Assembly: GCA_023399155.1 (NCBI GenBank) | Contig: JAEWQP010000022.1 | Location: forward strand, 372,001 to 436,000 | Origin: Verrucomicrobiota bacterium | GTDB lineage: Bacteria > Verrucomicrobiota > Verrucomicrobiia > Opitutales > Opitutaceae | Reading direction: 5' to 3' | Length of the DNA stretch: 64,000 bases | Shown here: one piece after another, positions 27,867 to 36,708 of the stretch | How positions within the stretch are numbered: the stretch's first letter is position 1 | How the letters are laid out: each line of letters opens with the position of its first letter | Program-made: the position numbers and the translations under genes | Notes under the pieces: model-generated | Databases searched by the model: none | Told to the model about the DNA's origin: nothing | What the model saw: only the letters and a program-made list of their open reading frames with translations

Positions 27867-29123
27867 ATGCCCGCCTTCACCTACACCGCCAAGGACGGAA
27901 CCGGGGCGACCCAGCGCGGCACGCTCGAGGCGGACAGCCGCAAGGGCGCGCTGCGCCAGCTCGCCACGCGCGGCCTCACGCCCCTCCGGCTCCAGGAGGG
28001 CGCCGCCGCAGTGGGCGCCGCCGTGGCCGCAGCCGCCGAGGAGGCGGCCGAGCCGGGTCGCCCGACCACCGCCACGCTGCAGAAACTCTCGCGCCGCGAC
28101 CGCCTGCCATTCCTGCGCGCCCTGGCCGATCTGCTCAACTGCGGTGTGCAGACGGGCGACGCCGTGCGCATGCTCAGCCGTCGTCTCAGTTCGGGCCGCC
28201 TGAAGACGCTCGCGACGGCGCTCTGGGACGGCCTCAGCCAGGGGCAGTCGCTCTCCGGCGCGATGCGCGCCCATCCGGCGGTGTTCGACGAGGCCTCCGC
28301 CAGCCTGATCGAGGCGGGCGAGGCCACGGGCAACCTCGGGGAGATCGTCAAACGCCTCGTCGCCGACCTCGAGGCGCGCGACGAGTTGCGCGCCAAGGTG
28401 ATCAACGCGATGGCCTACCCGGTCTTCATCGTGCTGGTGGCGGTCGGCGTGATCCTGATGTTCCTGTTTTTCCTGCTGCCTCGTATCCAGACGCTCCTCA
28501 CGAGCCTGGGCGGCAAGCTCCCGCTCGCCACGCGTCTGCTCATCGGGATGTCCGAGGTCATGATCACCTGGGGGCCGATCGTGGTGATCGCGGCCGCGCT
28601 GGCCGGTGTATCCATCGTCGCCTGGCGCCGCACGACAAAGGGACGCGAGGTGCTGGACCAGCGCGTGCTCGGCGTGCCCGGCCTTGGGGCCTTCCTGCGC
28701 GACGCGGATCTGCTGCGCATGGTCCAGACGCTCGCGCTGCTCCTCGAGAACGGGATCACGACCATCACGGCGCTGGCGCTGACGGAGCGCACGATCCTCA
28801 ACACCACGATCCGCCGCTCCTTCAGCGACGCACGCCTGAAGATCGCCGAGGGCATGCACATTTCGCATGCGCTGCGCAACACCGGCTACTTTCCCGACCT
28901 GATCACCGACATCCTGATCATCGGAGACAATACCGGCAACATCGTCCCGGGGCTGCACGAGGTCGCGCGCTTCTACCGCAAGCGACAGGCGCAGATGTTG
29001 AGCCTCTTCATCAATGTGCTGTCCGTGGGTGTGCTGATGTTCGCGTTCGCCTTCGTGGCCCTGATCGCCTTCGGCATCATCCTCGCGGTCTTCCAGCTCA
29101 GCTCCAACCTCGGCGCGCGCTGA
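27867..29123 (+). CDS. gspF: type II secretion inner membrane platform protein GspF
   Basis: The 418-residue protein has the typical N-terminal 'FTYTAKDGTGATQRGTLEA', then two T2SSF repeats: 'LPFLRALADLLNCGVQTGD' with 'LIEAGEATGNLGEIV', and 'MVQTLALLLENGITTITAL' with 'IIGDNTGNIVPGL'. Membrane helices follow each repeat. It is the rotating platform that links GspE to pseudopilins. A 163-base gap with no recognisable feature separates it from gspE. It is the last gene of the operon; no prepilin peptidase (gspO/pilD) is present in the window. Confidence 0.95.
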   Translation: MPAFTYTAKDGTGATQRGTLEADSRKGALRQLATRGLTPLRLQEGAAAVGAAVAAAAEEAAEPGRPTTATLQKLSRRDRLPFLRALADLLNCGVQTGDAVRMLSRRLSSGRLKTLATALWDGLSQGQSLSGAMRAHPAVFDEASASLIEAGEATGNLGEIVKRLVADLEARDELRAKVINAMAYPVFIVLVAVGVILMFLFFLLPRIQTLLTSLGGKLPLATRLLIGMSEVMITWGPIVVIAAALAGVSIVAWRRTTKGREVLDQRVLGVPGLGAFLRDADLLRMVQTLALLLENGITTITALALTERTILNTTIRRSFSDARLKIAEGMHISHALRNTGYFPDLITDILIIGDNTGNIVPGLHEVARFYRKRQAQMLSLFINVLSVGVLMFAFAFVALIAFGIILAVFQLSSNLGAR

Positions 29124-29192
29124 GGCGAACCTGTGCAGCGGGTGAAGGTGGAACGCGACCCCCGGTCGCGCGTCCCGGCGCTCCGGCTGGCG

Positions 29193-31112
29193 TCACGGCT
29201 CCCCGCGCAGGGCGCGAAGCTCCTGGCGGGCGCCAGCGTGCGCGGGCTCGATCGCGAGGGCCCGCTCAAACGCGGCCAGCGCCTCCGGGAAACGGCCGGT
29301 GAGCACCAGCGCCTGCCCCAGTACGACGTGCGCATCGGCCATCTCCGGGCGCAGTTCGACGGCGCGCCGGAGGTGCGGCAGCGCCTCGCTGGTGCGCCGC
29401 AGCGTCAGGAGGTAGAAACCGAGGTCGATTCGCGCCTCGGCATCCCGCGGGGCGAGATCCACAGCCCGCTCAAGCAACGGCAGCGCCTCGTGCCGGCGTT
29501 CCGCCGGGCCCTGCGTGGCGAGTGCGCGCCCGAGCGCGCGGGCGGCGGCCGAATAGCCGGGCCGAAGGTGCAACGCGGCCTCGAATGAGGCGATCCCGTC
29601 CGCCGGCCGCCCAAGGTCCATGAGCGCGGCGCCCAAGTTGTAATGGGCTTCAGGGTACGCGGGCTGCAGCTCCAGCGCCCGCCGCAGGTGGACGACAGCC
29701 TCCCCGGGCCGGCCCAGACGCGTGAGGTCATCGCCGATGTTGTTATGCGCCTGTGCGTAGTCGGGACGGAGAGCCAGCGCCGTCCTGAGGAGCGGGACGG
29801 CCTCGCTCAGGCGCCCGTGGTCGGCGAGTTCGATGGCGAGATTGTTGTAGGCCATCCAGCAGGCCGGGTTCCTCGCGATTGTCGTGCGATAGAGCGTCTC
29901 CGCGTCGCGGTAGGTGCGGCTCTGGAGCACGGTCAGCGTGCCCAGGATCAGCAAAACGACACCTGCGGCGGCACGAAACGTCCAGGCCGGAATCAACGAC
30001 GCGAGTCGCGCCGCTCCCGCGCCGGCCAGCGCGAAGATGGCGAGGCTGGCGTGGTACTGGAAGTGATCGGCGACGTAGGAGAAGCGGAACGGGTAGACGT
30101 TGAGAAAACCCAGCACCGGGAAGAGCGTGCCGGCAAAGAGCAGGAACGCCGCCAGGGCGCCGCCGGCGCGCCTGCGGAAAACGATGAGCACGGCGAGCAG
30201 CGCCAGGACGCCGGCCGCGGGCAGGTAGTGCCAGGGCTGCGACGCGCTGATCTCCCAGCGCGGGTAGATGAAGATCAGGTCCGCGGGCCACGCGAGCTTG
30301 GCGAGGTAGAACCAGATGATCCGTCCCGCGAGAAGGCCGCGCTCGAGGAACGACAGGTCGAACTCCGCGCCCTGTGCGCCGATGAGATCGCGCTCGAACC
30401 AGGCCGTGTGCAGTCCTGCCGCCGCGCCGAGCGCGAACCAGGGCAGGAGCGCGATGACGTCGCGCCGGCCGGGCAGGGCACCGTGTCTCCAGGCCAGCAC
30501 GACAAGAAGCGCGGCGGGCAGCGTGGCCGTGACTGTCTTGGTCGCCAGGGCGGCGGCGAAGAGCAGGGTGGCGAGTGCGTAGCGGGCGGGCGTGCGCGCG
30601 TCCGCATGGCGTAGATACGCCAGCGCCGCGCCGAGCGCGAGCACGAGGGAAAGCGTGTTCTTCTGCTCCGAGACCCAGGCGACCGACTCCACGCCGACGG
30701 GATGGAGCGCGAAGAGCAGGGCGGCCAGCCAGGCCCCCGGCACGGCAAGTCGGCGGAGGAGGGCGCCGAACAGGCATGCCGCGAGTCCGTGCCAGAGCAC
30801 ATTGATCACGTGGTAGCCGACGGGGGAGTCGCCCCACAGACGGTGCTCGAGCCAGAAAGCGGAGTGCAGCAACGGATAGTACTGCTGCGTGGCTCCGGGC
30901 TCGAACCAGATGCGCCAGAGCCCGTCAAGGCCGCGCAGGTCCGCCCGCGTGACGTGCCCGGGATCATCCCAGACGTATCCGGCGGAGAACGTCGGCGCGT
31001 AGGCGGCCAGCGTGACGGCGAACGTCAACAGCCAAAGCCACCGACCGGTGGGATCAATCGGCACCGGGGGGGCGGGGCGGGAGGCGGCGGGTTGTGCGGG
31101 TCTCGCGGCCAT
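29193..31112 (-). CDS. TMTC-like polytopic membrane protein with C-terminal TPR repeats
   Basis: The 639-residue protein has about 11 hydrophobic helices in its first 400 residues and then about six tetratricopeptide repeats ('AYNNLAIELADHGRLSEAV', 'AHNNIGDDLTRLGRPGEAV', 'AHYNLGAALMDLGRPADGI'). The first luminal loop has 'GYVWDDPGHV', with the paired aspartates expected of GT-C glycosyltransferases such as O-mannosyltransferases of the TMTC/PMT group, and 'ESVAWVSEQKNTLS' is typical of these bacterial proteins. Probably a sugar transferase acting on exported proteins or glycans; acceptor unknown. Start ATG 31112 removes a 31-residue non-hydrophobic extension. Confidence 0.83.
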   Translation of the reverse strand: MAARPAQPAASRPAPPVPIDPTGRWLWLLTFAVTLAAYAPTFSAGYVWDDPGHVTRADLRGLDGLWRIWFEPGATQQYYPLLHSAFWLEHRLWGDSPVGYHVINVLWHGLAACLFGALLRRLAVPGAWLAALLFALHPVGVESVAWVSEQKNTLSLVLALGAALAYLRHADARTPARYALATLLFAAALATKTVTATLPAALLVVLAWRHGALPGRRDVIALLPWFALGAAAGLHTAWFERDLIGAQGAEFDLSFLERGLLAGRIIWFYLAKLAWPADLIFIYPRWEISASQPWHYLPAAGVLALLAVLIVFRRRAGGALAAFLLFAGTLFPVLGFLNVYPFRFSYVADHFQYHASLAIFALAGAGAARLASLIPAWTFRAAAGVVLLILGTLTVLQSRTYRDAETLYRTTIARNPACWMAYNNLAIELADHGRLSEAVPLLRTALALRPDYAQAHNNIGDDLTRLGRPGEAVVHLRRALELQPAYPEAHYNLGAALMDLGRPADGIASFEAALHLRPGYSAAARALGRALATQGPAERRHEALPLLERAVDLAPRDAEARIDLGFYLLTLRRTSEALPHLRRAVELRPEMADAHVVLGQALVLTGRFPEALAAFERALAIEPAHAGARQELRALRGEP

Positions 31113-31196
31113 GAAGGATGGAGATGGAAACCTGTCCGGGGACGACGCCGATGACCACGACTTTTGTCGCCCGCCCGCGGCTTTGGTGCGGATCCG

Positions 31197-31238
31197 AAAA
31201 GGCAATCGCCGCCGGCCGGTGAGGGCCGACGGCGATTG
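31197..31238 (-). terminator. Rho-independent terminator of the TonB-dependent receptor gene
   Basis: A hairpin with a nine-pair outer stem and a five-pair inner stem separated by one mismatch (31203-31238) begins 20 bases past the receptor stop. It is followed on the transcribed strand by a short T run (31197-31200). Confidence 0.75.
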
Positions 31239-31258
31239 GTAACCCGCAAGTGAGACAA

Positions 31259-34200
31259 TTACAGATCGAACGTCGCCTGCAGGATGAACTGTCGTGGATC
31301 GACGATGCGGTAGGTGTGGACTTCGCCGTTGGGGAAGACTCCGACCGGTCGCAGTTCTCCGCTTTCGTTCAGATTGCGGACATTGAACTGGATCCGGGCG
31401 TTCACCTTGTCGTTCCAGAGTTTCGTCTTGTAGGTGACGAACAGGTCCAGGCCGTAGATCGGATCATCGTGGATCGGGCGGTTGACGTCCAGCTGCGTGA
31501 TCTTCTCGGGATACTCCTGCACGCCGTAGTAGCCGATCACGGCCTTGCTCTCGTAGCGAACGGCACCGCCGATCTCGAACCGCTTGAGGAGGTCGTTGTC
31601 GGTGATGCCGCTCAGGTTCACCTTGGTGCTGAAGCGGGCCTTGTACTTGCGGCTCTGCGTGTTGGCCTTGCCCTCGAGTTCGCGGAACGCGCTGTAGGGC
31701 GCTCCGACGAACGCGATGAAGTTGTCCTCCGGAGTCTGGTTGCCCGAGGCACTGGCGTAGAGCTGCTTCCACCAGAGATTGCCCGTGTTGCCGGGTGTCG
31801 CGGTGAGCCCGCCCGTCGCCGTGCTGCCGATACGGGGATCGACGAGCGACGTCCAGACCGGCATGCGCTCGTCAATCCACTGCTGCAGCGTGGCGGAGAC
31901 GTTGCGGTTGGTGACCTTGGACTCCGTGATCGAGCCCGAGACCGTCCACCAGTCCATCGCCTTCGGGTTGTAGTTGATCTCGATCTCGGTGCCCTTGGCC
32001 ACGAGATCGGCCGTGGAAGCGAAGGGAACGCCGGGTTCGAAGAGGAACGCCTCCTGTTCCTCGTCGATCTTGGTCAGTTCGGTCACGCGGTCGCGGACCT
32101 GCTCGTCGGACCAGGTCGGATTCTCCCAGCGAACCCACGCATCGGCCTGGAAGAGCAGGCGGGCCGGGTTGGCGGTCTGCCCGCGCGGCGAGATGTCGAT
32201 GCGGGAGACGCGCTGGTTGAACACGCTGGCGTCGTTGTTGCGGGCATCCTTCTGGGTGTTCTCGTAGCGCGTGGCGCGGATGACGAGGTCGCCGCCGAAG
32301 AGATTCAGGCCGAGCGTGTAGCTCTCGTCCTCGCCGGTGGGATTCGGAAGCAGGTTCCGGTAGAGATCCTGCGCAGGCGTCGAGGGCAGGAAGCTGTCGG
32401 ATTTATTGTAGCCGAGCGAGAGTCCGCGGGCGAGTTCGGCGAGGAAGCCCGATTCGCCGACGAAGCCGGCGTCGCGCAACGGACGAATGATCGCCTGGTA
32501 GTTGGTGGTGCGCCCGGAATCGAAGTAGCGCGTGGTGGACCAGCGGTTGGCCGACTCATAGTCCAGGGTCACGCCGTCCGGGTTGACGAATACGCGCGTG
32601 TCGCCGTAGTTCGTGTAAACCTCGTCCTCGCGCACACCGACGGTGGTGACGAGGAGTCCCTTGAGGAACTGGCTCTGCACCACGCCGCCGACCGTCTTGA
32701 TCGTGACCTTGCTGTTGTTGTTTCCGCCCGTGGCATCCGAGGCGGCCACGAGGCCCAGCGTCGCCTGTTCACGGTTGAAGGTGCCGGTCGGTCCGCCCTG
32801 GCCCCAGACGTACTCGTAGGTGCCGTTCTTGAAGTCGGAGGGCGCGTAATCCACATCGTTGCCGGAGTTGTCGCCGACATAGTAGCGGAAGTAGTTACGC
32901 GTCATCTGGATCGCGGGATACTGGCCGGTGACGCCATTGGTCTGGTTGCCGCGGGCGATGCCATCCGGCAGCCAGGCATGGTCGGAGGTGATGGCCTCGC
33001 GCCAGGAGTAGCGGCGGTCGACGCGGTATTTGTATTCATAATACCCGGTGAGCTGGTGGGTGCCCAGGTTCTTCAGCCAGCCGTCCTTCTGGGTGAGGTC
33101 GATGCGGTAGGCGACCTGGCCGCGCGTGGTGTCCCATTTTGCGGGACTGAGGACCGTGCGGGGCCGGGCGGCGCCGATGTAGGGCCGAAGGAAATACGGA
33201 TTGGGCGTGCCGTCGAGGAGCCGCTCGTTCACATCGATCGAGAGCTGGCCGGACTGGCCGAGATCGTTGGCGATGCCGATGTAGTTCCGGGTCCAGCGGT
33301 CGGAATCCTCGCGGAAGAAGTTGGCCTGGAATGCCAGCGTCTGGAACTCGTCATGGACGAAGATCTGGTCGAGCTGCAGGTTCAAGGTCTCGCTGCGGTC
33401 CCAGATGCGGTTCACGGCTGAGATGTTGATGTTCTCCCAGTCGTAGATCGACTTGTCCTTCACCGTGGGCGTTGTGAGGAACAGGGGCTGGGTGTTCGAG
33501 CGCACCCCGGTGCCGCGCGCGTCAGCTGCGCCGGTGATCTGGACGTAGCGCCAGCTCTGCACCGCCGAGACGGGCCAGGCGGGCGCGGTGGCGGCCGTCG
33601 ACGGCCAGGGGTGGTTTCCCGACCAGGTGTTGGGCGAGGCCCAATAGCCGATCGAGCCATCGCGCTCGATGAACAGCTGGCTCGAGTCAAAGCCGAGCCA
33701 GCTCGCGGTGAAGTAATCGATGTTCTGCGGGCCGGTGGCGCCGACGAACGTGGCGGTGGTCGGGAAGGTTGTCGCAGTGATCGGGTTGCTCGTCAGGCCG
33801 TTGACATGAATGACCCGTGCGACCGGGTCCCAGGTGGGCGACCCGTTGCGCAGCCAATAGGAGATGTTGTCGCGCGGGGGCAGCGAGTTCGGCCGGTTGC
33901 CGTAGGCGTGGTAGTAGAGGTACGCGGCGCTGAGCGTGGTGTTCTCGAACGGCTTGAACTTGATGAAGCCGTGGTACCGCTCGGTATCCAGGCCGGAGGG
34001 CTCGCGTTCGAAACCCTCGTGCTGGAAGACCTGCTGGAAGCGGACGGCGAGCTTGTCCTTCATCAGCACCTGGTTGTGGTCGAAACTCTCACGGTAGCCG
34101 CCGTAGCTGTCCACGCGAAGGCCGACCTGGGATCGATTCCGCTGAAGATTGGCGGAGGAGGGAACCTGGTTGACGGTTCCGGACGGATTGCCGAGGCCGA

Positions 34201-34816
34201 AGACGTTGGCATTGGGTCCGCGGCTGATTTCAATCGAATCGATGCCGATCGGATCGAGGGGCACGCGGCCCATGGTCTCGATGTTGCCCAGCGAAACGTT
34301 CGCCGGGGCGATGCCGCGCACGCGATTCGCCTGAGCCGGGTTGATCTGGACGTTGTCCGAGATGCTTCCGTTGCGGTCGAGCGAGTAGTCCGTATAGGTG
34401 CCCGTGCCTTCGGTGCCCGCGACGTAGAGGAACACGTCGTTGATGTCGGTCATCGCGAGGTCCGCCATCTGCTCCTTCGACATGATGGTGATCGAGGAGG
34501 CGAGGTCCTCGATCTTCGTGTTGAAGCGCGTGCCGGACATCGTGTTCGACGAGTAGTAGCCGCGCGTGTCGGCGACGACTTCGAAGGGCGAGAGCACGAT
34601 CGTATCCGCATCCTCGCTATCCTGAAGCGTGCCGCCGGGAACGGGGGCGGGCGCTGGTCGCGGGGTTGCCGTGGCGGCGGGATCGCTGGCGGGCGGTGTG
34701 GCGGTCGGCTGAGCCTGCAGGACGGCGGGTACACCGAGGAGCATGCAGGTCGAAACGAGCCGGATGGTGCGGGACCATGCGCTCGTGCTGTGCTGCGGGG
34801 GGCGACTGGGTATCAT
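31259..34816 (-). CDS. TonB-dependent outer membrane receptor
   Basis: The 1185-residue protein has a signal peptide ('RLVSTCMLLGVPAVLQAQ'), a proline/alanine linker, then a TonB-box-like 'ADTIVLSPFEVVAD' followed by 'GYYSSNTMSGTRFNTKIED' and the plug domain ('DSIEISRGPNANVFGLGNP'). A long beta-barrel ends in the aromatic C-terminal strand 'RQFILQATFDL'. The 'SPFEV' start is typical of Verrucomicrobia receptor paralogues. It imports a siderophore, vitamin or glycan fragment; the substrate cannot be deduced. It has its own terminator and about 750 bases of upstream sequence, so it is probably monocistronic. ATG 34816 is chosen because it starts a proper signal peptide. Confidence 0.92.
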   Translation of the reverse strand: MIPSRPPQHSTSAWSRTIRLVSTCMLLGVPAVLQAQPTATPPASDPAATATPRPAPAPVPGGTLQDSEDADTIVLSPFEVVADTRGYYSSNTMSGTRFNTKIEDLASSITIMSKEQMADLAMTDINDVFLYVAGTEGTGTYTDYSLDRNGSISDNVQINPAQANRVRGIAPANVSLGNIETMGRVPLDPIGIDSIEISRGPNANVFGLGNPSGTVNQVPSSANLQRNRSQVGLRVDSYGGYRESFDHNQVLMKDKLAVRFQQVFQHEGFEREPSGLDTERYHGFIKFKPFENTTLSAAYLYYHAYGNRPNSLPPRDNISYWLRNGSPTWDPVARVIHVNGLTSNPITATTFPTTATFVGATGPQNIDYFTASWLGFDSSQLFIERDGSIGYWASPNTWSGNHPWPSTAATAPAWPVSAVQSWRYVQITGAADARGTGVRSNTQPLFLTTPTVKDKSIYDWENINISAVNRIWDRSETLNLQLDQIFVHDEFQTLAFQANFFREDSDRWTRNYIGIANDLGQSGQLSIDVNERLLDGTPNPYFLRPYIGAARPRTVLSPAKWDTTRGQVAYRIDLTQKDGWLKNLGTHQLTGYYEYKYRVDRRYSWREAITSDHAWLPDGIARGNQTNGVTGQYPAIQMTRNYFRYYVGDNSGNDVDYAPSDFKNGTYEYVWGQGGPTGTFNREQATLGLVAASDATGGNNNSKVTIKTVGGVVQSQFLKGLLVTTVGVREDEVYTNYGDTRVFVNPDGVTLDYESANRWSTTRYFDSGRTTNYQAIIRPLRDAGFVGESGFLAELARGLSLGYNKSDSFLPSTPAQDLYRNLLPNPTGEDESYTLGLNLFGGDLVIRATRYENTQKDARNNDASVFNQRVSRIDISPRGQTANPARLLFQADAWVRWENPTWSDEQVRDRVTELTKIDEEQEAFLFEPGVPFASTADLVAKGTEIEINYNPKAMDWWTVSGSITESKVTNRNVSATLQQWIDERMPVWTSLVDPRIGSTATGGLTATPGNTGNLWWKQLYASASGNQTPEDNFIAFVGAPYSAFRELEGKANTQSRKYKARFSTKVNLSGITDNDLLKRFEIGGAVRYESKAVIGYYGVQEYPEKITQLDVNRPIHDDPIYGLDLFVTYKTKLWNDKVNARIQFNVRNLNESGELRPVGVFPNGEVHTYRIVDPRQFILQATFDL

Positions 34817-35570
34817 GACTGTGTGTGCGGGTTTGCCTGGGCCACGACGTCGTGGGAGGCGGGATGGGGAGGGTTCTGGAGTGTGAGACGGGTGCAAAAG
34901 CGAGGTCGGGTGGGCCACGCGGAGACGACAAAGGGACACCACGAAGGTGCGGCCGACATGCGATACGGCATTTCTCGCAAGGGGGTGGGTTTGTTTGGGT
35001 GGGGCGTGACGGCCAGGGTCGGAGAGCCGGCCGCCCGATGGGTTGTCGCTGACCGTAGCTCCAGCGAAAGGCTAGTCAACGTTAAATCGAACACGTGTCC
35101 GTAAACGCGTGCGGATTCGGATTCGTGTCCGCCCGAGCGCCCCCACGCCTCGCCTGAAAAGATGCGCCGGGGTTCGATCCGCCACCGTGCGTGGCATGCG
35201 CGCGTTTCCTGCGGGTCGCCGCCATCGCCTCCGTCGTCGAGGGGAAAGATCCTCTAATGTTGCGCATACTGCGAAATGCATACGGGTGCGACGTCGCTCC
35301 TCGGGAGAACCCCACGCCGACCCATCAGACTCGCTCAACCATTCGATTTCGACCGCCGCACGGAACCCGCATCGGGACACGTGTCTGATTCACTGCGCTG
35401 ATTCGCTGGAGGAAACTCGGCGCGTTTGAGTCCGGCCGATCCATCGAGTCCGGGCCATACGGCCCATGGCTGCGCCATCATCTTGCGTCGCACGCCGGCG
35501 CCGCCACGCTCAGGTCTTTCACCTGCGGGCTGCGGATACGCCGCACCGCCACCGCCTTCGTTCAATACCC
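34817..35570. other. long intergenic region between divergent genes
   Basis: About 750 bases without a supportable gene. It must hold the promoters of the leftward receptor and the rightward secreted protein gene. Two copies of the palindrome ACACGTGT occur (35091-35098 and 35377-35384). No family repeat is evident. Confidence 0.5.
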
Positions 35571-36173
35571 ATGAAGACCAAGAAAACGACCATCCTGATT
35601 TCCTTTGTTGCCACGGTGCTCACACTGGGCGCGCCGCTGCGCGCAGACGATGTGACCGACTCGATCGACGAGGCGGTCAAGGCGTATAAGGACAAGGACT
35701 ACGCCACGGCCGCCGCCTCGCTGGATGCCGCTGCCCAGCTGATCCGCCAGAAGCGCGCGGAGGTGTTCGTCGAGTTCCTGCCCGCCGCACCTTCGGGATG
35801 GACAGCGGAGGAGGCCACCTCCAGCGCCGCCGGCGCCGCGATGTTCGGCGGCGGAGTGACCGCCGAGCGTGAGTATTCCAAGGGCGATGCTTCCGTCAGC
35901 GTGAAGCTCGTGACCGACTCGCCCATGATGTCGGCCATGATGATGATGATGAACAATCCGATGCTCCTGAACTCCTCCGACAGCGGGAAGCTCGAGCGCA
36001 TCAAGAGCCAGAAAGCCCTGGTTAAATATGATGCGGGCGAGAAGGACGGGGAGATCAATGTCGCGGTGGCAGGTTCGTTGCTCGTGACCATCACGGGCCG
36101 CGGCGTGACTGCCGCCGAACTCAAGTCCTTCGCCGAAGGCATCGATTACACGAAGCTCGCCGCGGCGCTCTGA
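35571..36173 (+). CDS. secreted protein of unknown function
   Basis: The 200-residue protein has a signal peptide ('TTILISFVATVLTLGAPLRA'), a single helical-hairpin segment that looks like one TPR ('EAVKAYKDKDYATAAASLDAA'), and a C-terminal domain of about 130 residues with a methionine-rich stretch ('MMSAMMMMMNNPMLL', about residues 123-137). I recognise no family. The run of methionines could contact metal or membrane, but this is speculation. It stands alone and is followed by a strong terminator. ATG 35571 is preferred to the longer frame because it begins the signal peptide. Confidence 0.75.
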   Translation: MKTKKTTILISFVATVLTLGAPLRADDVTDSIDEAVKAYKDKDYATAAASLDAAAQLIRQKRAEVFVEFLPAAPSGWTAEEATSSAAGAAMFGGGVTAEREYSKGDASVSVKLVTDSPMMSAMMMMMNNPMLLNSSDSGKLERIKSQKALVKYDAGEKDGEINVAVAGSLLVTITGRGVTAAELKSFAEGIDYTKLAAAL

Positions 36174-36194
36174 GCTTCACGGGCGTCACGCTTC

Positions 36195-36231
36195 ACGGCC
36201 GGCGATCGAGAATCGCCGGCCGTTTCTTTTT
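36195..36231 (+). terminator. Rho-independent terminator
   Basis: A perfect 12-bp stem (36195-36206 with 36212-36223), a 5-base loop and a T-rich tail (36223-36231) 21 bases after the stop of the secreted protein gene. Confidence 0.92.
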
Positions 36232-36288
36232 CGGGGTCCGAAGAGAAGCGGATCGCCTCCCAGAGAGGCCATCCGAGAACCGGTCTTG

Positions 36289-36316
36289 GGGTAGGACGAG
36301 GCCTCAGGCCGGGCCG
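36289..36316. repeat. single arm of the GTAGGGCGAGGCC repeat
   Basis: 'GGGTAGGACGAGGCCTCAGG' matches one arm of the palindromic family seen at 18456 and 20161. No opposing arm is visible nearby. Confidence 0.6.
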
Positions 36317-36338
36317 CCGCTCACCGAGGACAATGTCA

Positions 36339-36622
36339 GCGCCGCCGCGTTCGGCGGCGAATGCAGAAGGCAGAATGGTGAATGAAGAATGCCCTCCGGG
36401 ATCGGAATCGTTCTCTTTCTCTTTCTCGATTTGGGCGTGTTCTCGAACCCGTGGTCCGGTTCAAAACGCTCGACCAGCCGCGCCGCCGCGTTCGGCGGCG
36501 AATGCAGAAGGCAGAATGGTGAATGAAGAATGCCCTCCGGGATCGGAATCGTTCTCTTTCTCTTACTCTTTCTCTTTCTCGATTCGGGCGTGTTTGGTCC
36601 GGTTCAAAACGCTCGACCAGCC
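36339..36622. repeat. tandem duplication, ~141-bp unit, two copies
   Basis: Copy 1 (36339-36479) and copy 2 (36480-36622) are nearly identical, differing by small insertions in a CT-rich run and deletions just after it. Each contains 'GCAGAAGGCAGAATGGTGAA' and 'TTCTCTTTCTCTTTCTC'. No gene is supported here. A related CT-rich run occurs at about 50925-50955. Confidence 0.9.
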
Positions 36623-36708
36623 TCTGCATGGTGGCCTGGGCTCGCTGCCCGGCTGCGCTCGTCTCAAGGCGAGCGTCCACCGCCGCGCACGCGCGGCGGA
36701 ACGGGAAC

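Noticed and set aside
31250..33421. Long forward open frame opposite the TonB-dependent receptor
   Set aside because: Antisense shadow in GC-rich DNA; no motif, start site or context, and the reverse strand has an intact receptor.
35091..35384. Two ACACGTGT palindromes as a paired operator
   Set aside because: They are short, about 290 bases apart, on no consistent promoter spacing, and their flanks do not match; chance occurrence is plausible.
36339..36622. CRISPR-like repeat
   Set aside because: Only two units of 141 bases in direct contact, no short repeat with unique spacers and no cas genes.
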